Origin: Paenibacillus sp.
GTDB lineage: Bacteria > Bacillota > Bacilli > Paenibacillales > Paenibacillaceae
Assembly (NCBI GenBank): GCA_017512705.1
Contig: JAFWEX010000058.1
Span: 62,001-126,000, forward strand
Direction: 5' to 3'
Length of the DNA: 64,000 bases
The position numbers and the translations under genes were made by a program. Of the stretch, positions 17,846 to 26,783 are shown piece after piece (the first letter of the stretch is position 1; each line of letters begins with the position of its first letter). The notes beneath the pieces are model-generated. The model was given only the letters and a program-made list of their open reading frames with translations. It searched no databases and was not told where the DNA came from.

Positions 17846-19357
17846 CTAGGCTCGCCAGATATCAGCCAGCCCAGCGATACCTGGCTCTATATTCTCCGGC
17901 TCAATACCAGCAAATCCGATAATAAACTCTCGTTTACCGTCTGCCGGAGCGCTTGCGTTGGCCCACAAATATTCGACCGAAGCCAACTGGATACCCGCCT
18001 CTAGTGCCGCAGCTACCATCTCCTTGGCTGGATTCTGACTTTCCAGTCGCAATACCAGATGAAAGCCAGCATGTTCGCCCCGGATTTCCATTCCAGGGTA
18101 ATCGAAGAAGTGCTGCTGAATAGCCTGAACTGTCAGGTCATGTTTGCGTTTATAGAGATTGCGCATTTTACGAATATGTTTTCCCAACTCTCCATCACGC
18201 ATGAATAATTCTAATGTCCGTTGGTGAAGACGTGAAGCCGATTGTTCGAACAAAACTGCTCTGTACACCTCGGTAAAATGGGGCAGGAGTTCTTTCGGTA
18301 ATACCATGTAATGTAAGCAGAAGGCAGGTGCAAGTACCTGCGAGAATCCCCCCATATAAATTACGGGTGCATTCTCCCGCAAACCTTGCATAGAAGGAAT
18401 TGGACGACCTGAATATCTGAACTCTCCATCATAATCATCCTCTATCAAGTACGCTTCCGAACGTTCCGCCCAATCCAGTAAAGCGAGTCTGCGACTGATC
18501 GGCATCGTCATGCCCATCGGAAACTGATGCGACGGTGATACACCAGCCAGTGCAACGTGTGCCAGATCCAGCTCATCCAAGTTCATGCCTTCATGGTCCA
18601 GTGAAATCGGGATAACCTCATAACCATAATTTCGAAATGTTCCAGGTAACAGTCGATATCCCGGATTCTCCACGGCGATGGAGCGAACACTACCTTTGCG
18701 AAGCATGGTCTGTGTAAGCAAAGACATGAGCAGATGCTGTTCTGCACCTATCACAATCTGCTCTGGCGTACATCGCACACCTCTGAATTGCCCCAGATAA
18801 TCTGCAATTTCTGCTCGCAGCCCCCACTCTCCCTGTGGATCTCCGTAGAATAACAAATCCTTGGACTCTTCACGCCACACACGGTTTATATACTGCTGCC
18901 ATTTCACATATGGAAACAAGCTAAAATCATTGTGCGACATATGAAAATTATAGGTAACACTCGTTATCGGACGTAATCTCTGCAAGTTTGGTAATGCATT
19001 TTGAGAATCCATTGTAGCCTGCTTATTGGTTTTGCTGGCGTAATAGTCGCCTTTGTCCTGTTCTGTCATGCGCGTATCCGATTTACTCAACTGAATGCCG
19101 TGATAACCTTCAACTACAGCACGTACGCGATAACCTATGCGCGGCTGGCTGTAGACATACCCTTCCGCAATCAGCTGCTGGTAAGCTACTTCCACAGGGG
19201 TTGTGCTTATGCCGAGCAGTTCTGCCAGCTTACGCACGGACGGAAGACGGCTGTGCTCCACAAGAGCTCCCTGGAAAATTTCCCGTTTGATATGATCGGA
19301 GAGCTGAACGTAGATAGGCAAACTGCCTTGCTCATCAAGTTTAGGTAATCGCATCAT
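17846..19357 (-). CDS. MocR/PdxR-type regulator (GntR HTH plus aminotransferase-like domain) lacking the PLP lysine
   Basis: A 503-residue regulator. The first 75 residues are a GntR winged helix (LPSVRKLAELLGISTTPVEVAY). Residues 110-500 are a fold-type I aminotransferase-like domain with YLIEDDYDGEFRY for the cofactor ring. The position that normally holds the Schiff-base lysine reads GGFSQVLAP, with Gln340 encoded by CAG at 18340-18338, where relatives such as GabR have FSK. If the reading is right it cannot form an internal aldimine with PLP. No pdxS/pdxT genes adjoin it; a GNAT gene lies divergent. Family assignment is firm, regulated genes are unknown. Confidence 0.88.
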   Translation of the reverse strand: MMRLPKLDEQGSLPIYVQLSDHIKREIFQGALVEHSRLPSVRKLAELLGISTTPVEVAYQQLIAEGYVYSQPRIGYRVRAVVEGYHGIQLSKSDTRMTEQDKGDYYASKTNKQATMDSQNALPNLQRLRPITSVTYNFHMSHNDFSLFPYVKWQQYINRVWREESKDLLFYGDPQGEWGLRAEIADYLGQFRGVRCTPEQIVIGAEQHLLMSLLTQTMLRKGSVRSIAVENPGYRLLPGTFRNYGYEVIPISLDHEGMNLDELDLAHVALAGVSPSHQFPMGMTMPISRRLALLDWAERSEAYLIEDDYDGEFRYSGRPIPSMQGLRENAPVIYMGGFSQVLAPAFCLHYMVLPKELLPHFTEVYRAVLFEQSASRLHQRTLELFMRDGELGKHIRKMRNLYKRKHDLTVQAIQQHFFDYPGMEIRGEHAGFHLVLRLESQNPAKEMVAAALEAGIQLASVEYLWANASAPADGKREFIIGFAGIEPENIEPGIAGLADIWRA

Positions 19358-19396
19358 GGCTGTTTCACTCCATCTGTCCTTTTCATTTTATAAAAT

Positions 19397-19418
19397 CTGT
19401 ATATTTGGAAGTATACAG
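19397..19418. promoter_or_regulatory. Inverted and repeated TATAC motifs upstream of the MocR gene
   Basis: CTGTATA and TATACAG flank TTTGGAAG, and a further GATATAC follows at about 19425. MocR proteins often bind such repeats in the promoter they share with a divergent gene, here the GNAT gene. Confidence 0.4.
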
Positions 19419-19587
19419 TATTGGGATATACTCATGTCAGCAGCAAGATCTTAAAAACAGTATGCAGGAGAATAACTTCATGATGAGATGATGCGTCACG
19501 AGTCATGTTTTCATCATGTGGCTTGCATCATGCGTCATGCACTCCATAAGTTTGCCTGTATAGCACAAGAGGAAAAGAGGAAAACAC

Positions 19588-20169
19588 ATGTCACACACAA
19601 CACCTACACAACGTACCGCCAAACTCATGCAGACCGAAAACATTTATCTACGGCCATTCGAAATAACCGATGTGGATACCTACTACCCAAGCCTGTTTGA
19701 GTCCGAAATGCGCAGACTAACAGGAACTCAAGCGAGTTTCACCCGTTCACAGGTTGAAAGATATGTAGAGAATACAGCACAGGATGACTCACGCCTGAAC
19801 CTGCTTATCGCATTACAACGTACGGATGAAATCATTGGGGATATTGCCCTCAAGGACATCGATGCTAAAAATCGCAGTGCACACATTCGTATTGCTATCG
19901 ATCAACCGCACCACCAAGGAAAAGGGTATGGCAGTGAAGCATTACTACTCATGCTGAACTACGGATTCGGGATTGCCAATCTGCACCGGATCGAGCTAGA
20001 GGTCTACTCATATAACGAACGCGCTATTCGCACATATGAGAAGCTGGGCTTCCAGCGTGAAGGAGTGAAACGGGATGTATTGTATTACAATCACCAGTAT
20101 CATGATGCCATTCTGATGAGCATCCTTGAAGATGAATTTCGGAAGAAGCATCTGAAAACAGGCAAATAG
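19588..20169 (+). CDS. GNAT-family N-acetyltransferase (RimJ/RimL type)
   Basis: A 193-residue acetyltransferase. The N-terminal strand IYLRPFEITDVDTYYP, the acetyl-CoA loop DQPHHQGKGYGSEALLLMLNYGF and the closing YEKLGFQREGVKRDVLYYNHQYHDAILMS are typical of the RimJ/RimL branch. Its acceptor could be a ribosomal protein N-terminus or a small amine; not determinable. GAGGAAAA precedes the ATG. It is divergent from the MocR regulator and convergent with the lipid kinase, sharing a terminator that lies at the kinase 3' end. Confidence 0.87.
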   Translation: MSHTTPTQRTAKLMQTENIYLRPFEITDVDTYYPSLFESEMRRLTGTQASFTRSQVERYVENTAQDDSRLNLLIALQRTDEIIGDIALKDIDAKNRSAHIRIAIDQPHHQGKGYGSEALLLMLNYGFGIANLHRIELEVYSYNERAIRTYEKLGFQREGVKRDVLYYNHQYHDAILMSILEDEFRKKHLKTGK

Positions 20170-20247
20170 TCGGGCTGCACATGAATGACTCCTGAGTTGA
20201 AAAGCTATAGCATTCCTACCCTAGAATAATGGCTATCTATTTGTGTA

Positions 20248-20290
20248 CAAAAAAACAAAACCGGGGAAGGTTACTCCTCCACTCCGGTCA
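20248..20290 (-). terminator. Terminator overlapping the end of the lipid kinase gene
   Basis: On the minus strand, ACCGGAGTGGAGG pairs with CCTTCCCCGGT and is followed by TTTTGTTTTTTT. The stem includes the kinase stop codon. Confidence 0.8.
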
Positions 20291-21167
20291 GAAAATGCAG
20301 ATGACCCGCCAGTACTGATAGCTCGGCGGGTGTCTTCATGTACAACTCGCCATCAGTATCGGCTGGCATCGGCACATCGGTTTTAATGTTCAGCGTAGAC
20401 GCCTTGAAATAGGAAATACTCTCATTCCGGGGTTGCCACTCCCCCTCTGGCTTATGTGAAAGTACTTCTCGCAACAGCGGAATGCCTGTCTCATGGATAA
20501 TGAGCACATCCAGCTGGCCATCCTGCAACGCATCTGGAGCAAACGGTAATGCATTCGTACCCAGAAAACGTCCATTGGCCGCATAGATCATCACCGCCTC
20601 GCCTTTCTTCCACTCTCCATCAATCTCAAGCTCGTATCGGAACGGCTCCGAACGACTAATTGTCTGAAGCGTGCTGATGAGGTAACTGACTTTGCCGAGC
20701 GCACCTTTCAAGTTCTCATTAATATTCTGGGATGTATCACTGATCAGACCAATGCCGAAAAAGTTCGTGAACACCCGATCACCTGCTCGTCCCACGTCCA
20801 CCGGTATAACCCGTCTTTCCAGCAGCTCCTGTGCCGCGGTTTCCACATCAGGTGAAATGCCGAGTGAACGCGCAAAATCATTACATGTACCGCCTGGAAG
20901 TACGCCAATCTGTGGAGGGTTGTGCAGGGAGGCCAGCCCGTTCACACACTCATGCACTGTACCGTCACCGCCCAAAATAAATACCACATCAAATTCTTCC
21001 CCACGTTCTCGGCACAGCCTTTCTCCTTCACCCGGTTCATCCGTCCGAATCACGACCAATTCATGAATGGCTGGAGCCAACACGCCTGTGACCAGACCTA
21101 CTGTGTTTTCCCGATTCGCTTTCCCTGCATGAAGATGATGAATTAACAAGGCTTTATTCCATTCCAT
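20271..21167 (-). CDS. Diacylglycerol/lipid kinase family protein (YegS-like)
   Basis: A 298-residue kinase of the DagK catalytic family. The nucleotide-binding motif is FILGGDGTVHECVNGL near residue 65, followed by GVLPGGTCNDFARSLGI. The C-terminal half is a beta-sandwich with FLGTNALPFAPDALQDGQL. The family phosphorylates diacylglycerol or related lipids at the membrane face. The frame is open to 21236, but the ATG at 21167 has GGAGGAAG upstream and starts the conserved domain (MEWNKALLIHH), so it is preferred. Confidence 0.88.
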   Translation of the reverse strand: MEWNKALLIHHLHAGKANRENTVGLVTGVLAPAIHELVVIRTDEPGEGERLCRERGEEFDVVFILGGDGTVHECVNGLASLHNPPQIGVLPGGTCNDFARSLGISPDVETAAQELLERRVIPVDVGRAGDRVFTNFFGIGLISDTSQNINENLKGALGKVSYLISTLQTISRSEPFRYELEIDGEWKKGEAVMIYAANGRFLGTNALPFAPDALQDGQLDVLIIHETGIPLLREVLSHKPEGEWQPRNESISYFKASTLNIKTDVPMPADTDGELYMKTPAELSVLAGHLHFLTGVEE

Positions 21168-21457
21168 GCTGATCTTCCTCCATTCCAATGCTTGCTTCCC
21201 TTTACCCAAAAAGGGCAAAATCATAAACAAATGCAACAGCTCAAAACCATGTACATGATTCTTGCGTCATATCAGATACCTATATGCTGTATAAGCGTTA
21301 CTTAGGCAATCCCTTACCTGCCTTAATCTGTGCATGCATGAGAAAAAAGGTTCCTCCGCAACCTATAGCATATTAGGCGAAAATTTTGCGGGAGCAACCC
21401 ATTCAACTCGCCACAAAACGGTTATATGTAGACTATACAGGAATGGAGGAATTCCCT

Positions 21458-22114
21458 ATGATTCCAGCTACATTGGAGCAATTAGAACAAGTGCGCAAGG
21501 AATGCCGTGCTATGGTTAATAAACGAGCCACCGCTTCAGCTGGCACCACACTCGTGCCCGTTCCCGGTACGGATGTCGTAGCGGATGTGGGCATGCTGAT
21601 GCAGCTGTTACCCGCCATTAACAATAAATTCGGATTATCGCAACAACAGCTCGATGGCATGGACCCTGAAACGAAGTCCATGATATATGGATTTATCATG
21701 TCTATTGGCAGTAAAATCATTGGCCGCATGATCACCAAGGAACTGGTCGTGCAAGTGCTCAGACGGGTAGGTATACGTGTAGCGACCAAATCCGTTGCCA
21801 AGTTTGTACCCTTTGCCGGCCAAGGTCTTGCGGCAGTGCTAAGCTTCACCGCCATGCGCTATGTGGGCAACAAACACATCGACGACTGTTATGAAGTAGC
21901 TAAACGGATGATTGAACAGCGTGAAGCCCTGCCCGGCGAACCGGCAACGCCTTCATTGGTGGATGATACTCTTCATACTCTTGAGGAAAAGCATCAGGAT
22001 CGGGAAGGGCATGATGCGAAATCTCATCAAGGTCGAGATCAGGAAGAGGACAGCATAGAGGATCATCATGACGGTGGTAAAAGCAAAAATCCACCTGTGG
22101 ATACCAAGGGATAA
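21458..22114 (+). CDS. EcsC/DUF697-like protein of unknown function
   Basis: A 218-residue protein. A LVPVPGTDVVADVGMLMQLL segment near residue 35 and FVPFAGQGLAAVLSFTAMRYVG near residue 120 are glycine-rich amphipathic helices seen in EcsC/DUF697-type proteins, which associate with membranes. The last 55 residues are highly charged and rich in Asp, Glu, His and Lys, likely disordered. The ATG at 21458 has GGAGGA seven bases upstream; the frame continues to 21386 without a ribosome site. No function is assigned. Confidence 0.72.
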   Translation: MIPATLEQLEQVRKECRAMVNKRATASAGTTLVPVPGTDVVADVGMLMQLLPAINNKFGLSQQQLDGMDPETKSMIYGFIMSIGSKIIGRMITKELVVQVLRRVGIRVATKSVAKFVPFAGQGLAAVLSFTAMRYVGNKHIDDCYEVAKRMIEQREALPGEPATPSLVDDTLHTLEEKHQDREGHDAKSHQGRDQEEDSIEDHHDGGKSKNPPVDTKG

Positions 22115-22163
22115 GCCGTACTATGACCCATAGAAAGTGCCGGGGCATAGCGGGAATACAACA

Positions 22164-22208
22164 AAACGGGACGAAGCAGTGCAATGACTGTTTCGTCCCG
22201 TTTGTTTT
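22164..22208 (+). terminator. Intrinsic terminator between convergent genes
   Basis: AAACGGGACGAA and TTTCGTCCCGTTT enclose a CAGT/ACTG pair and are followed by GTTTTG. Confidence 0.88.
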
Positions 22209-22261
22209 GATCTTCTTACAATAGCGTTGCGTCGCTTTAACAACCAATCCAATCCGGTCCG

Positions 22262-24145
22262 TTAGATCGCCTGCGGCTGCTGTTCCGTGAACTGGCTGTT
22301 GTACAGATCAGCATAGAAGCCCTGCTTCGCCATCAGCTCCTCATGGTTGCCCTGTTCAATCACGTTACCGTGATCCATCACCAGGATCAGATCGGCCCCA
22401 CGAATGGTGGACAGACGGTGGGCAATGACAAAACTCGTACGGTTCTGCATCAGCTCATTCATCGCTTTCTGGATGAAGACCTCGGTACGTGTGTCCACGC
22501 TGCTGGTTGCTTCATCTAGAATCAGGATGGACGGATTGGCCAGAATCGCTCTCGCGATAGTCAGCAGCTGTTTCTGACCTTGTGAGATGTTGGATGCCTC
22601 TTCATTCAGCACCGTATCGTAACCGTCCGGCAGGGTGCGAATGAAATGGTCGGCATGGGCAGCCACAGCGGCTTTGACCACTTCTTCTTCCGTTGCACCT
22701 TCCCGTCCGTAGGCAATGTTATCCCGAATTGTACCGTTAAACAGCCACGTATCCTGAAGCACCATACCGAACAGACTGCGCAGATTGCTGCGAGACATAT
22801 TTTTGATGTCAATGCCATCGATGGTAATTCGGCCACTCTGCAGCTCGTAGAAACGCATGAGCAGATTGATCAGCGTTGTTTTACCGGCTCCTGTCGGTCC
22901 CACGATTGCTACCGTCTGCCCCGGTGCAACATCAATATTCATATTATGAATGAGCAGTTCATTTTCTTTATAACCAAAGTCCACTGCTTCAAAAGCTACA
23001 GCACCTGTCGGGTAACGTAAGGTTGCAGGTTGTTTGGACTCCGGAACCTCCTCTTCCTCATCAAGCAATTCGAATACACGCTCTGCCGATGCAATCGTGG
23101 ATTGAATAATATTCGAAATGTTCGCAATCTGGTTAATCGGTTGGGTGAACTGACGCGAATATTGCGTGAAGGCCAGAATGTCCCCGATGGAGATGGAACC
23201 CCGTGTAACAAAAATCCCGCCAACCACACAGATCAGCACATATCCCAGGTTACCGACAAAGTTCATCAGCGGCATAATAATCCCGGAAATAAACTGAGCT
23301 TTCCAGCCTGAAGCGTACAGCTCCTCATTCACTTTCTCAAATTCCTGTACCGATTGCTCTTCACGACCAAAGGCTTTAACGACCTTATGACCGGTGTACA
23401 TCTCTTCGACGTGACCATTCAACTCACCGAGCGATTTCTGCTGCCCTGCGAAGTGTTTCTGTGAGCGAGAAGCCACCAGCATCACCACGATGACACTCAG
23501 CGGCAAAGTTAAAATCGTAATCAGCGTCATCCATGGACTGATCGTCAGCATCATAATGATGACACCAACAATGGTCACAACCGATGTAATGAATTGAGCC
23601 AAACTTTGCTGTAACGTGTTACTGATGTTATCTACGTCGTTGGTTGCCCGGCTCAATGTCTCCCCATGCGTACGGGAATCAAAATATTTCAGAGGCAAGC
23701 GTCCAACCTTGGCACTGATCTGTTCGCGCATATCATATACGACCCGTTGGGCTACACCGGCCATCAGATATTGCTGTACATACGCAAAAGCAGCACTGAA
23801 CAGATACAGTCCAAATAACAGGTACAATACTTTCATCAAGGCTGGAAAATCAATTCCGGCACCTTGTATCCCCTGCATAATAGCAATACCACCTGCAGCA
23901 AGAATATCTGTACCTTCAGCCATAATCTTTGGACTAATAATGCCGAACACCGTGCTCAAAATAGCAGCAATCAGCACACCGATCAGACGAGAGCTGTGCG
24001 GTCGGAGATACTGAATCAGGCGACGGAGCGTGCCTTTGAAATCCTTTGCTTTCTCGGCAGGAGGCCGCATGCCCATTCCGCCGCCAGGATGACCTGGTCC
24101 GCGCGGAGCACTCGATACTTTGCGTTCTGCTGTACGTTCACTCAT
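22262..24145 (-). CDS. ABC exporter, fused membrane and ATPase domains (catalytic half of heterodimer)
   Basis: A 627-residue half-transporter. About 35 polar residues lead into six helices, then the ATPase: Walker A GPTGAGKTT near residue 425, signature NISQGQKQLL, Walker B ILILDEATSSVD with the catalytic Glu, and H-loop VIAHRLST. The signature is ISQGQ rather than LSGGQ. Its start overlaps the stop of the upstream ABC gene by four bases. It pairs with that protein as a heterodimeric multidrug or lipid exporter under the linked MarR regulator. Confidence 0.9.
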   Translation of the reverse strand: MSERTAERKVSSAPRGPGHPGGGMGMRPPAEKAKDFKGTLRRLIQYLRPHSSRLIGVLIAAILSTVFGIISPKIMAEGTDILAAGGIAIMQGIQGAGIDFPALMKVLYLLFGLYLFSAAFAYVQQYLMAGVAQRVVYDMREQISAKVGRLPLKYFDSRTHGETLSRATNDVDNISNTLQQSLAQFITSVVTIVGVIIMMLTISPWMTLITILTLPLSVIVVMLVASRSQKHFAGQQKSLGELNGHVEEMYTGHKVVKAFGREEQSVQEFEKVNEELYASGWKAQFISGIIMPLMNFVGNLGYVLICVVGGIFVTRGSISIGDILAFTQYSRQFTQPINQIANISNIIQSTIASAERVFELLDEEEEVPESKQPATLRYPTGAVAFEAVDFGYKENELLIHNMNIDVAPGQTVAIVGPTGAGKTTLINLLMRFYELQSGRITIDGIDIKNMSRSNLRSLFGMVLQDTWLFNGTIRDNIAYGREGATEEEVVKAAVAAHADHFIRTLPDGYDTVLNEEASNISQGQKQLLTIARAILANPSILILDEATSSVDTRTEVFIQKAMNELMQNRTSFVIAHRLSTIRGADLILVMDHGNVIEQGNHEELMAKQGFYADLYNSQFTEQQPQAI

Positions 24146-25869
24146 GCGATCTCCTCCTCAGTCAGCTGGGAAGATACAATCTCACGATACACTTCATTGT
24201 TCTCCAGCAGCTCTTTATGTGTTCCCGAACCGACAATTTTGCCCTCATCCATGACGAGGATGCGATCTGCATCCATAACCGTGCTGACCCGCTGAGCTAC
24301 GATCAGCACAGCCGCTTCCGTTGTTTCGGATCTGAGCGCAGCACGAAGTTTCGCATCCGTTTTAAAATCAAGGGCCGAGAAGCTGTCATCGAAAATATAG
24401 ATTTCTGGACGGCGAATCAGTGCGCGTGCAATAGACAAACGTTGTTTTTGTCCACCAGACACGTTATTACCGCCTTGTGCAATCAGGCTGTCATACCCTT
24501 CCTTCATCTCGGAGATGAAGTTCTCGGCTTGTGCCGTGCGCGCCGCATGAATGACTTCATCCATACTCGCATCCTCTTTACCTTGCCGAATATTTTCTGC
24601 AACTGTGCCCGTGAACAGAACTGCCTTTTGCGGAACAAATCCAATTTTGGATCGCAGCTCTTCCTGCCTTAACTCTCGCACATCCGTTCCATTCACTCGC
24701 ACAGTCCCTTCGGTCACATCATAGAAACGTGGAATGAGGCTGAGCAACGTTGTTTTACCAGACCCAGTACCGCCGATAATCGCTGTCGTTTCACCGGAGC
24801 GAGCCGTGAACGAAATATCGGACAGGGCAGCATTCTCTGCACCTGGATATCGGAAAGTGACATGATCGAACTCAATCGTTCCTTGCATGGATTTCATCGT
24901 GCGAGGCTGTGCAGGATCAGACAGATCCGGCTGCATATCCAGCACTTCATTAATCCGTTCTGCCGATGCCGAAGCTCTTGGAACCATGACAAAAATCATG
25001 GACACCATAATTAGCGAGAACATGATCTGCATTGCATATTGTACAAAGGCAATCAGGGAACCAATGTTCATATCACCGCTGTCGATACGCAGACCACCGA
25101 AGTACAGAATCGCAATCATTGAAAAGTTCATGACCAGCATCATGACAGGCATCACTGTAGCCATCAGGACGTTGACCTTAATCGACGCATCTCTTAATTC
25201 TGTATTCGCCCCATTGAAACGAACACGTTCATGCTCGCCTCGGTTAAAGGAACGAACAACCCGAATTCCTGTCAGCTGTTCACGTAGAACCAGGTTAAGA
25301 CGGTCCAACTTTTTCTGGATTTGCTTGAACAACGGAAACCCTTTGGAACCGATCAATGCAATGGCTCCCGCAAGAACAGGCAGCACGACCAAGAAGATGG
25401 TGGACAGCTTCGCATCCTGAGATACGGCCATGAAGATCCCCCCGATACACATCATCGGCGCCATAATCATCATGCGCAGCATCATCGTTAAGACGTTCTG
25501 CACCTGTGTAATATCATTCGTTGTACGTGTGATCAATGATGCAGTACCCAGCTTATCGAATTCTTGCAGCGAGAAGTTCTCAACATGCCGAAACACCCGG
25601 CTGCGAAGCTGCTTGGCGAATCCGCCTGCTGTGCGCGAGGATAGATAACTTGCAATAATGGAACATGTGGTTCCACCGACCGCAATCAATAACATGATTC
25701 CGCCGATCTTCCAAATATAAGGCACATCCCCTTTGACGATACCGAAGTTCACGATATCAGCCATTAACGTAGGCAAGTACAGCTCCGCCATCGTTTGCAG
25801 GAATATAAGCGCCAAAATAAAAATAATCGGGATACGATATGGCTTAAGCATGCGAAATAATTTCATCAT
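24142..25869 (-). CDS. ABC exporter, fused membrane and ATPase domains (degenerate half of heterodimer)
   Basis: A 575-residue half-transporter with six helices and a C-terminal ATPase. Walker A is GGTGSGKTT and the signature NVSGGQKQRLSIARAL. Walker B reads IYIFDDSFSALD, with Asp at the catalytic glutamate position, and the H-loop reads IVAQRVST, with Gln in place of His. One of the two ATP sites of the heterodimer is therefore non-catalytic, as known for TmrAB and BmrCD. The gene overlaps both marR upstream and the second ABC gene downstream by four bases, so the three form one coupled operon. Confidence 0.9.
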   Translation of the reverse strand: MMKLFRMLKPYRIPIIFILALIFLQTMAELYLPTLMADIVNFGIVKGDVPYIWKIGGIMLLIAVGGTTCSIIASYLSSRTAGGFAKQLRSRVFRHVENFSLQEFDKLGTASLITRTTNDITQVQNVLTMMLRMMIMAPMMCIGGIFMAVSQDAKLSTIFLVVLPVLAGAIALIGSKGFPLFKQIQKKLDRLNLVLREQLTGIRVVRSFNRGEHERVRFNGANTELRDASIKVNVLMATVMPVMMLVMNFSMIAILYFGGLRIDSGDMNIGSLIAFVQYAMQIMFSLIMVSMIFVMVPRASASAERINEVLDMQPDLSDPAQPRTMKSMQGTIEFDHVTFRYPGAENAALSDISFTARSGETTAIIGGTGSGKTTLLSLIPRFYDVTEGTVRVNGTDVRELRQEELRSKIGFVPQKAVLFTGTVAENIRQGKEDASMDEVIHAARTAQAENFISEMKEGYDSLIAQGGNNVSGGQKQRLSIARALIRRPEIYIFDDSFSALDFKTDAKLRAALRSETTEAAVLIVAQRVSTVMDADRILVMDEGKIVGSGTHKELLENNEVYREIVSSQLTEEEIA

Positions 25870-26471
25870 AGCGTATCATCTCCTCGTTCAGGTGCTTTAT
25901 TGTTTTGCGCAACGGCTTTATTATCTTTTCCTATGACTTCATTTGCGTGTTCATGTCCTTCATCCTGCCCAGATATCTGTGCATCAAAAAAGGTGTACAC
26001 CTTGCTAAGCAATTCTGCCAGCTGAATACTGTCCTCTTCACCCAGATGTTCAACTAATCGGTTAAAAGTCGCCATCCGTTCTTCATGAGCCGCACGGATA
26101 ATAGCACGGCCTGCATCCGTAATCGTAATTCGCACAGCTCGCCGATCCTCCGGATCCATTTTACGCTCCACGAGGCCTTCGTCCTCCAAACCGCGAATGA
26201 CAGGCGTAATCGTCGGTGATTTCACACGCATTAATGCGCTAATCTCGGACACTTTCAATCCCGGATGTTCTTGGTTGAAATGACTTTCGAAATCAGGTGG
26301 GTTATCCTGCCAATCCATGCGCTCTCCCGGATGGGAGCCGTGAAGCAGACAGGCCAGCACCATAATTTCATTGTGATTGCGCCCATGTGGTTTATGTTGT
26401 CTCCATTTCCCTTTGTTAAACTGCATGATCGAATATAAGAGCTTCTGAGCCACCGGATCTATGCTCGTCAT
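25866..26471 (-). CDS. MarR-family transcriptional regulator
   Basis: A 201-residue winged-helix repressor. The DNA-binding region is LKVSEISALMRVKSPTITPV with the wing DPEDRRAVRITIT. The C-terminal 30 residues are a polar Glu/Asn/Lys tail beyond the usual family end. I chose the ATG at 26471 because AAGGAGG sits eight bases upstream; the frame extends six codons further. It is the first gene of the operon with two ABC exporter genes, and TTAATAG-type inverted repeats lie upstream, so autoregulation is likely. Confidence 0.9.
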   Translation of the reverse strand: MTSIDPVAQKLLYSIMQFNKGKWRQHKPHGRNHNEIMVLACLLHGSHPGERMDWQDNPPDFESHFNQEHPGLKVSEISALMRVKSPTITPVIRGLEDEGLVERKMDPEDRRAVRITITDAGRAIIRAAHEERMATFNRLVEHLGEEDSIQLAELLSKVYTFFDAQISGQDEGHEHANEVIGKDNKAVAQNNKAPERGDDTL

Positions 26472-26524
26472 CCTATCGTCCTCCTTCATCGGAACATTAT
26501 TCCCGTAAAAATAATCATAGTCTA

Positions 26525-26553
26525 TCTATTAAATAGGGTTGTTATTTAATAGA
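26525..26553. promoter_or_regulatory. MarR operator candidate with repeated TTAATAG
   Basis: The perfect ten-base arms TCTATTAAAT and ATTTAATAGA flank AGGGTTGTT. Two further TTAATAG copies lie at about 26562 and 26578. All are within 110 bases upstream of the marR start. Apart from this and the uxaC terminator I see nothing in the gap up to 26783. Confidence 0.6.
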
Positions 26554-26696
26554 CTTACAACTTAATAGATGACCAATTTAATAGGCAATCAATTAATTAG
26601 GTTATCTAAGTATATTCTCGCCATATGGATATGTCAATCCTTTCATGAATGACAAATACATTTACAATATGAGTACTTTTCACGTCAATGAATCAC

Positions 26697-26755
26697 GAAA
26701 AAAAAAGCCCCACTCCCTTTGCTTGGACGGAGACCAAACAAAGGGGGTGAGAGCA
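26697..26755 (-). terminator. Intrinsic terminator after uxaC
   Basis: GCCCCACTCCCTTTG pairs with CAAAGGGGGTGAGAGC, followed on the minus strand by nine T residues. Confidence 0.88.
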
Positions 26756-26783
26756 TTTTTAAAGCAAGCAAGATGAGTGTAAG

